From Betaproteobacteria bacterium UBA2592 (GTDB lineage Bacteria > Pseudomonadota > Gammaproteobacteria > Burkholderiales > Rhodocyclaceae): DNA of 6,168 nt. The DNA lies in assembly GCA_002340095.1 (NCBI GenBank), contig DDKS01000011.1, positions 1-6,168 on the forward strand, in the 5' to 3' direction. The notes beneath the pieces are model-generated. The model did no database searches. It was not told where the DNA came from and saw only the letters and a program-made list of their open reading frames with translations. Both the position numbers and the translations under genes were made by a program. Numbering within the stretch: the stretch's first letter is position 1; every line of letters starts with the position of its first letter. Below, piece by piece: positions 5,758-6,168 of this stretch.

Positions 5758-6168
5758 ATGAGGCCTGAGTCCAGCTTTCTGGCCTGGTCTTGGGTTCTGG
5801 CCATGGCCTTTTCCAGTCCGGCCCTGGCTCTGGGCCTGGGAGAAATCCGCACGGCCAGTCGCCTGGGAGAGGTGCTGAGCGCCGAGTTTCCCGTGCATCT
5901 GGAGCAGGGACAGTTCGTCAGTGCCGAATGTTTCCGTCTCGTGGATCCGGGCCATGATCTGCCCTGGCTCCGGCAGGGCGGCTTTTCCCTGCAGGGCAAG
6001 GTGCTGCGCCTGCGCAGTTTCCGGCCCGTGACCGAACCCATTCTGCAGTTGGCCATCCATGTGGGCTGTGGCCATGACCTGCGGCGCGAATACACCCTCA
6101 TGTTGCCGCCCCCCGTGCAGACTGTCACCGCCGTTACGGACCGGCGCAGGGCAATCGCACGAATGACG
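5758..6168 (+). CDS. FimV N-terminal-domain protein, partial at right edge
   Basis: The frame is open for 137 codons to the end of the window, so only the N-terminus is seen. Residues 1-24 form a signal peptide (hydrophobic 7-19) with a likely cleavage site ALA|LGLG after residue 24. The mature part matches the FimV N-terminal domain: LGLGEIRTASRLGEVLSAEF (25-44), then PVTEPILQLAI (90-100) and the closing REYTLMLPPPVQ (110-121). FimV and HubP are polar-landmark and type IV pilus assembly proteins with this periplasmic domain plus LysM and a long cytoplasmic part. Whether those parts follow here cannot be seen; it could instead be a short protein with only this domain. C58 (AECF) and C104 (VGCG) may form a periplasmic disulfide. 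The gap of 47 bases, larger than the others, leaves membership of the upstream operon open. Confidence 0.8.
   Translation, partial: MRPESSFLAWSWVLAMAFSSPALALGLGEIRTASRLGEVLSAEFPVHLEQGQFVSAECFRLVDPGHDLPWLRQGGFSLQGKVLRLRSFRPVTEPILQLAIHVGCGHDLRREYTLMLPPPVQTVTAVTDRRRAIARMT

Overview
The window reads as GC-rich chromosomal DNA from a betaproteobacterium. Rhodocyclales is my best guess, based on the styles of the Ppx/GppA, MlaE-like and FimV-domain proteins; no rRNA or other taxonomic marker is present, so this is inference. All supported genes lie on the + strand and are very tightly packed. I see no tRNA, rRNA, CRISPR array, insertion sequence or terminator.

Layout: bases 1-128 are a short upstream region with an extended -10-like element and two overlapping AT-rich inverted repeats just before the first gene. 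Then come a Ppx/GppA-type exopolyphosphatase (129-1631) and four genes of an MCE-type lipid ABC transporter: permease with a fused N-terminal STAS-like domain (1636-2748), ATPase (2751-3506), single-domain MCE protein (3517-4422) and an auxiliary lipoprotein of the PqiC/ABC_trans_aux type (4433-5032). A small CbiM-like membrane protein follows (5039-5710). After a 47-base gap, the start of a secreted FimV N-terminal-domain protein (5758 onward) runs off the right edge.

Gaps between the first six genes are only 2-10 bases, so they are probably one transcript read from the promoter region before ppx. The permease, ATPase, MCE protein and lipoprotein should form one machine. The ATPase and permease sit at the inner membrane, the MCE protein is anchored there and reaches into the periplasm, and the lipoprotein probably sits on the outer membrane. 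Its substrate is probably phospholipid or another hydrophobic molecule. No MlaC-like periplasmic carrier gene lies between them, which separates this locus from the classical mla operon. Why a polyphosphatase and a CbiM-like protein share the operon is not evident.

Most unusual observations: a perfect three-copy 12-bp tandem repeat that adds an apparent extra four residues to a conserved MlaE segment, and the hybrid composition of the transporter operon. I found no convincing wholly new system.
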